This document shows positions 58,857-64,000 of a stretch of DNA of 64,000 nt, one piece after another. How positions within the stretch are numbered: position 1 is the first letter of the stretch; each line of letters begins with the position of its first letter. This DNA comes from Cryptomeria japonica. Taxonomy: Eukaryota > Streptophyta > Pinopsida > Cupressales > Cupressaceae. The notes under the pieces were generated by a model. It saw only the letters and a program-made list of their open reading frames with translations. It made no database searches and had not been told where the DNA came from. The position numbers were made by a program, and so were the translations under genes. The stretch lies in NCBI RefSeq assembly GCF_030272615.1, contig NC_081413.1, forward strand, positions 558,533,945 to 558,597,944, read 5' to 3'.

Positions 58857-59270
58857 CTAGACTGGCGTACACCGTACGAGTTATCCAGTACGGGGTTCCA
58901 GTCATCCCCTACGAGTATCACCTGCAGGTCCTCGTCCTTGCCTAGATTGATTTTTTCACATCCCTTTCCTCGTACTTGATGGGTTTATCCCGTTCAAACT
59001 AGTGGGTTGGCGTGTCGTCCATCCGTGCCATTCCCTCTTGGTATCTACCGCACTCCGGGGGAAATGATTGTTCTTCCATCCCGCCGCTTGATTCTCCTAT
59101 CTCACATATTTGAAGCATGTGACACTCCGGGTGGAAGACCTCATAGTTCTCCATTTGCCAATGAAAAAGCCCCACCAGTGAACTAGTTCCATCCTTGGAA
59201 CATCCGTCCAGTTCCAACACTCCTCCCTCGTCGGGTTCTTTCCCTCCTCTGTCTCCTTCAGAACCCACTC

Positions 59271-61859
59271 TCATCTCTTTGAATCTTCTAAGTCGGAGTC
59301 TGATGACGCGAGCTCTTCGCTAACGAACTGGTTCCTTAGATCAATTACATACTTATGACCGTCACTCCCAATTGAGAGCGTATTCCTTTTCCAATTATGA
59401 TTAGCTTTGGCCATGATCAGCCACCCCCTTCCTAGAAGAGCGTCGTACGCTTTCCTTTCGAGTGGAATGACTACAAAATCCAGAAGGAATTGTTGCGTCC
59501 CAATTACCACCTTTTGTGCCATGAGGGTATCGAGGGGTTTGATACCGTGTTGATCCGCACCGACCAAGTGGAAGGTTGGTGGCCAAAGTGTAGGCTTGCT
59601 GAGGCTTCGCCATGTTTCCTCCAGTAGTACGTTGACTCCGAACCCACCATCAACAATGGTGTTTGTAAGCTTTTGTCCCATTATATCCATCTCTACTATT
59701 GCCGATTTCCATCCAACGCCCACCACGAGTAGCATAGGATTCATGGCATCCGTACCAGATTCCTTCACCGGGTCCGTACTACATGGTTCCGCCACCGTTT
59801 GGTGTTCCTGACCGAGGGTACTGTCCCCGTTTACATTTATCAGAGCCATCCTTAAATGTGGCATGGTCTGCAGAAGGTCAGACACCCGTACGGGTATTGT
59901 GGTTTGTAACATCTGCTTGATGATAGTTTTCTCCGGTTCCGACCGGACTGGTGTACCGACAGCCAGGTGCGAGGCCCTCCGCTCTCCAGCCATCGCCCGC
60001 TCGATATCCGCCCTTGCCTCTTGGAGCCTTTCTTTTTCTATGCGAGGATCAGGATACATGGCTTTCTTGTTTTGCAACCTTGTGATTGCCAATAGGTCTT
60101 CTCCTGATCCTTCCACGTCCAGCATGTTCACACCTTTTTGCTTTGGACAATCTATGTCCTCATGATTTCCTGGACCACACCATCTGCACAGCAAACTTCC
60201 TGCATCACCTCCGTTTTGGCATTCTCGGGCAAAGTGATCCCATTCGTTGCACTTCCTGCATTGAATCATGGGTTGCCCCTTCGCATCGTATTGAATTCTA
60301 CTCCTTGGTGTGTTATTATTGGATCTATTGTTACCCTACCAATTATTTCTGTACCCTCCAAGGGAGGCGTCAGAGTTTGTTTTTGGCTTCGAAGGTGTCA
60401 CCGGCGGTGTCGCTTGGTCAGGTTGGGTGTAGAGCACTTGTGTGCTCCGTGCTTTCAAGTTGTACGGGCATTCCTTAGTGGAATGTCCCATTACTTGGCA
60501 GATGTCACAGAAAACTTTGCAGGGACAACTTCCTTTAGTGTGTCCTTCAATCTTGCAGTCAGTGCACCATAGTTTTTTTCCTTCCCTACCACTTTCTTTG
60601 TCAACTTTTAACTCCTCCATAATCCTCATCATATCCTTCAGGAGTGCTTGCACGGTTTTGGAACCCCCATCGCTGTCTTCGTCCGTGCTGTCACCGTCGC
60701 TCGCCAGTCGCTTCCCCCGGGATGTCTTGTTTTCACTTTCAATATCCATGGCGCGGTTGTATGCTTCATCATATGATGGCGGAAGGATCACTTTCATCGT
60801 CCTTCTCAAGGATGGTACCAATCCTTCTACGAACCACCGCTTCTTGAGGCCATCCGCTGGTTGGTTCTCCATTTTGTTAAGTAGTTCCCTCATCGTTTTG
60901 TTATATGCGCACACACTTTCATTTTTTCCTTGTTTGGTGTTGTAAATCTCTGCCACAATTTCGTTGTCATCCCATAGGAGTTTAAATTATTCCTCGAAGG
61001 CCTTCTTCAGATTGCTCCAGGACATTTTATGCTGAGCATCGAGGTCTATATACCAGTCAATAGCTATTCCTCGCAGAGTCACCAGGAATGCCTTCAACCA
61101 GTAGTCCCAGTTGTCCTGACCATTTGCTTCCCAGACGCTGACGCATGTCTTGCAATGCCGTACGGTGTCCTCTAACCCGTCGCCCATGAATTTGGGGAGT
61201 TTCTGCTTCTCCGAAATGTGTGCCATCATTCTTTTCTGTATGGTCTTATGCAGTGCCTGGAAATGGCTATATGTCGAGAAGGTATTACGTGTCCGGGAGG
61301 TACCGTACGCTCCTGGTCTGGTCGGGCCCCTGTCAACCGGGTTTTGGTCACCTTCGCTACTATAGTCCCTCCTTCCCGGGGTTTCCGGATCTGACCCTCC
61401 TATTTTGATGCCCTCTGATAAGGACAAATTTTTAATGCCAAACAACATTGCTTCAAAAATAGCGACAATTTCCTCGTGCAGGTCTCATACCGCCTCCTCT
61501 CCTTGTTCAAAAAATTCCGACTGGGTGCTTTGCAATTCGGCTCTGGAGTGTTCTTCACTTGACGTCGAGTGTGGGGCCTGGTCGGCGAGATCTTCCTCTG
61601 CTATGTCTGTAAATGGCAGGTTCCTAGCAACCTCGGCCAACTCCTTCCACGTACACGGTTTTTGCCTCTCCCGACTACGACTCCGACTCTCACTCCGACT
61701 TCTGCTGTGTTTCTTCGGACTCTTCGAGTCGACAACCTCCCTTAGTCGCCATATCCTGGCGGCCTGTTCTTTTATGCAGAGAGATCTCCGTACAGTTCCC
61801 TCGTTTACTCCTTCAGTGGTAGTGGTATGTCTCTCCTTGTTCAGCCGTAGGGGCATCAA
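59271..61859 (-). pseudogene. Gag with four zinc knuckles and a protease-like region
   Basis: One frame of about 860 codons broken by three stops: TGA at 61485-61487, TAA at 60987-60989 and TAG at 60336-60338. Order from the start: an Arg-Ser-rich stretch (SRSRSESRSRSRERQ), a capsid-like block (FMGDGLEDTVRHCKTCV, WYIDLDAQHKMSWSNLKKAF, YNTKQGKNESVCAYNKTMR), then CCHC knuckles CTDCKIEGHTKGSC, CDICQVMGHSTKEC, CRKCNEWDHFAREC and CRWCGPGNHEDIDC. Then comes an aspartic-protease-like fold with VDGGFGVNVL, where active enzymes have DTG or DSG, and LLGRGWL. It ends at 59271 without continuing to reverse transcriptase. Gag would coat element RNA in the cytoplasm. Four knuckles is more than the usual one or two. 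Confidence 0.8.
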
Positions 61860-62288
61860 GTGCCAGAGATACGACGTCGACTAGCCTCCCTCTCCTCTTC
61901 CTCCCTACGACTCCGTTCCTCGTACCGTTAGAGAACTTGTTGCCGCCAAAGTTCCTTTGCCGTTTCCTCCCTTCGGTCTTGGAGTGCCATCAAATTTCTA
62001 GCGAGTAACCTTGGAATACTCCCGAGTAGGTCAAAGACGAGGATGCTGACGGTGAGTTCACCACGTATAGTGTCTTTCGAGACGGCTCTCTCCTGAGCCT
62101 CTCACTGCACATACTACGTGACCGACACGTCACACAACTCCACCAAGTTTGTCGTCAACTGATCCTCTCGTCCTCTTCCACAGTACTCTCTTCGTGCGTG
62201 CTGCTGTCCACGACAATTAATTGTTGGTTAAATGGCCGGCCCATTAATTGCTTCCGCCTGCCACCATAGTTACCTCTAGGTTCGTTCA
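61860..62288. other. Leader of the Gag-only element
   Basis: Between the primer site and Gag. Minus-strand frames include an Arg/Glu-rich stretch (EERSRREEEERE), possibly an upstream N-terminal extension of Gag in another frame. No clear start can be chosen. Confidence 0.4.
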
Positions 62289-62301
62289 GGCAACGGCGCC
62301 A
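62289..62301 (-). other. Primer-binding site, tRNA-Asp type
   Basis: Minus strand TGGCGCCGTTGCC, complementary to the 3' end of plant tRNA-Asp (GTC). It lies three bases from the LTR edge at 62305. Confidence 0.9.
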
Positions 62302-62304
62302 AAA

Positions 62305-62649
62305 TGTTTAGTCCTAAATGTATGGTTGGTGAATAATCCGATAACACAGTATTTCCCACACGTACCAAGTATTCATGTAACAAAACAATTGTACATCACA
62401 ACATAAATGACAATGATAATAATTAGACCAAAAAAGTTATATCTTTATTCCAGTGTCCAAAGTTGTCCATACATAATCTCCCCTGCCGAAGTTCCAACCA
62501 AACAATATAAAGACCCGACGGTTGGTCAAGTTGCCAACCGTCACCAACTCCCAACTACCCGATGGGAACCTCTCGGTGACAAACATAAACATAAACATAA
62601 CACACTTATAAATATTATTCTTACTAACATACGTTATTTACCCCTAACA
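62305..62649 (-). repeat. 5' LTR of the Gag-only element
   Basis: 345 bp, about 96% identical to the copy at 55298-55634 by eye. Confidence 0.93.
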
Positions 62650-63626
62650 AACAGCACTAGAAATACCAGGACATAGCTAGGTACTATCTTCCAAATACGA
62701 AACTGAGACTTAGCTAGGAAGCCACACTTCGAAGCTCAGATTTTCAGTCGCCAAACCGGTAACATAACGATGCAATTTTCATAAGATACCAAATGAGAGG
62801 CCAAGCACCTGTATTTATAGATTTTTCCCTCTGAAATTCAAATGCAAATGGCGCACAAAACCATTGAAATTCAATTTCATTTCATGTCATAGCCTCCCCT
62901 AGACATGGCGCTAATTTTCCCAAACTCCCTAGGCAAAGTTGGAACTTTTTCCTAGGTGACAACTTTGCGATATAAAATAATATAAACATGAAATATTTTA
63001 TTTTTCTCAACACCACCTTTTTAATGCCACTGACTTGGGAAAATAACAATATTGCTGGCAAACAGATATTTTTCCTAAGTTGCCCTGTAACAGAATTAAT
63101 CAGTAATAAAAATAATTAAATATCAAACCTTAGGATAAGGAATTAATATTTAATTAAATAACTTATAACTCCAATACTAATTAATACCAAAATCAAGGAT
63201 GAAGGTGTGAGATAAAGACCACTGAACTGTGCTGAGTCAAGACCCTGTCCGAGACTACTAAAAATATAAATGCTCAACACAGCCACTTACTAAAAATAGT
63301 AAGTCAAGAAATACTGCTCCAACAAACATAATCTTCGTACCCAAAGAAAGAGCTTGGAAAGCTCAATAGAACTACATCAACCAAACAACCAAACCCTAAC
63401 TTACTAAAAATAGTAAGTTCTGATTTCACCAAAGAATCAAATGCATGTTATGCCACCCTGGAGTTCATGGAAAACCCAGAAGGAAACCATAAGTAGAGCT
63501 GAAGAATTCCCTCCTGAGAAACCCTAAAAAACTCGTGCAGAACTCCACAAAAGTTGGAAACCCTAATTCTCCTTTCCAAATAGCCTACGGGTCTCCAGAA
63601 TAGGCCAATTGACCACTGAATGCACA

Positions 63627-63983
63627 TCACTGAGAAGGGGACATTACAATCCACCTTCCCCAAAATTCCTTGTCCTCAAGCAATGCCATCACAACTCCCG
63701 AAAATTTTAAACTGATTCGAACCAAAGCAAGTACAATCCAAGGGTCCCATGCCCGTCTCAAGAAGAACCCACCATGCTGATGTTGCGCCACTCTGATCAC
63801 ATCAATGAAAACATAACGCCCAAACTGCACTAACCTCCCTTGTAACTCCAAAATGTTACCATCCATGATACTCAAACTGAAAAACCTTGAAGGACTGAAA
63901 TCAATATCATGCAGCATCTCATGCCCATAAAGCTCTGAGTAATCAATATCAATAATGCCACTGACTATCACAAGCCTGGGCAA
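63627..63983 (-). CDS. C-terminus of a Pol-like ORF, truncated by the window edge
   Basis: 118 codons upstream of the 3' LTR that ends at 63648. Contains LVQFGRYVFIDVIRVAQHQH, GGFFLRRAWDPWIV, then LLEDKEFWGRWIVMSPSQ. The last part parallels LLEDNQFQGGRTVMSPSS at the end of the chromovirus integrase, and like it the frame stops 22 bases inside the LTR. The segment before that is not a chromodomain I recognise, but it resembles the W-D-P motifs at 27292-27832. Enzyme domains would lie beyond base 64000. Confidence 0.5.
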   Translation of the reverse strand: MPRLVIVSGIIDIDYSELYGHEMLHDIDFSPSRFFSLSIMDGNILELQGRLVQFGRYVFIDVIRVAQHQHGGFFLRRAWDPWIVLALVRISLKFSGVVMALLEDKEFWGRWIVMSPSQ

Positions 63984-64000
63984 TAGGAAATAAATCCTAC

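Larger units (their letters stand above)
55298..62649 (-). mobile_element. Gag-only LTR element (TR-GAG-like), 7,352 bp
   Basis: Short LTRs lie at 55298-55634 (337 bp) and 62305-62649 (345 bp), TGTTTAGTCC to CCCCTAACA. Perfect 5-bp duplications aacag are at 55293-55297 and 62650-62654. A tRNA-Asp primer site lies next to the right LTR, and a purine tract with six G next to the left one, so transcription is on the minus strand. The interior encodes a Gag with four CCHC knuckles and a protease-like segment, then several unfamiliar ORFs. I see no reverse transcriptase, RNase H or integrase, so it needs a helper. The LTRs differ at about 13 of 337 positions, mostly transitions, so it is older than the chromovirus. 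Confidence 0.9.
54230..63648 (-). mobile_element. 3' LTR of a further Gypsy-like element, split by a nested element
   Basis: Starts TGTAATATC at 54230 and ends GGGGACATTACA at 63648. After removing 55298-62649 and one target duplicate it is about 2.06 kb. On its right a purine tract (minus TTTTGGGGAAGGTGGA) and the C-terminus of a Pol-like ORF follow, so this is the 3' LTR of a minus-strand element that runs off the window. The left boundary is inferred from the terminal motif only. The words tactaaaaatagtaag recur inside, as in the solo LTR at 24590. Confidence 0.6.

Overview
This window looks like repeat-rich intergenic nuclear DNA of a seed plant with a large genome. A conifer or other gymnosperm is my inference, from the density of nested LTR retrotransposons, the LINE type and a native plant mitochondrial tRNA-Glu. 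I found no intact host gene. Nearly every coding signal belongs to a mobile element, a relic of one, or DNA copied from elsewhere: mitochondrial DNA and an N-terminal PDS5-like cohesion-gene fragment.

Layout. 1-4200: an AT-rich repeat split by a 3.6 kb TG...CA insertion (360-3969). 4975-7443: a decayed transposase-like gene of a family I cannot name, with a probable Copia-type solo LTR beside it (7459-8892) and a Copia RT/RNase H relic (9305-9715). 9740-13490: AT-rich filler with microsatellites. 13568-18058: a GC-richer insert with a plant mitochondrial tRNA-Glu and many copies of short repeats. It is bounded by a perfect 77-bp direct duplication, so I read it as a recent nuclear mitochondrial insertion. 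18310-19312: a LINE ORF1 relic. 19313-24589: unassigned sequence.

24590-26533 is a solo LTR with a perfect target duplication. 26571-47699 is one large minus-strand LTR element with no recognisable Gag or Pol enzyme domains. Just after its primer-binding site it carries a PDS5-like fragment, followed by a long broken ORF of an unfamiliar, partly coiled-coil protein. Three later insertions lie in it: a solo LTR (35240-36632), a young chromodomain-bearing Ty3/Gypsy element (38229-45571, LTRs about 1% different) and another solo LTR (46069-47426). Each has a 5-bp target duplication. The second LTR of the host element, at 26571, shows the empty site for the last one.

47700-54229 holds two hAT transposase relics in opposite orientations. 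From 54230 to the end is the 3' LTR and Pol C-terminus of another Gypsy-like element. That LTR is split by a 7.35 kb element (55298-62649) with short LTRs, a tRNA-Asp primer site, a Gag with four zinc knuckles and a protease-like region, but no reverse transcriptase or integrase. Downstream it carries a 21-bp minisatellite that is open on both strands and a coiled-coil ORF.

Several LTR families share TGTAATGTCCC-type termini. In at least two of them the end of Pol runs 22 bp into the LTR, so this conserved edge also encodes a V-M-S-P tail.
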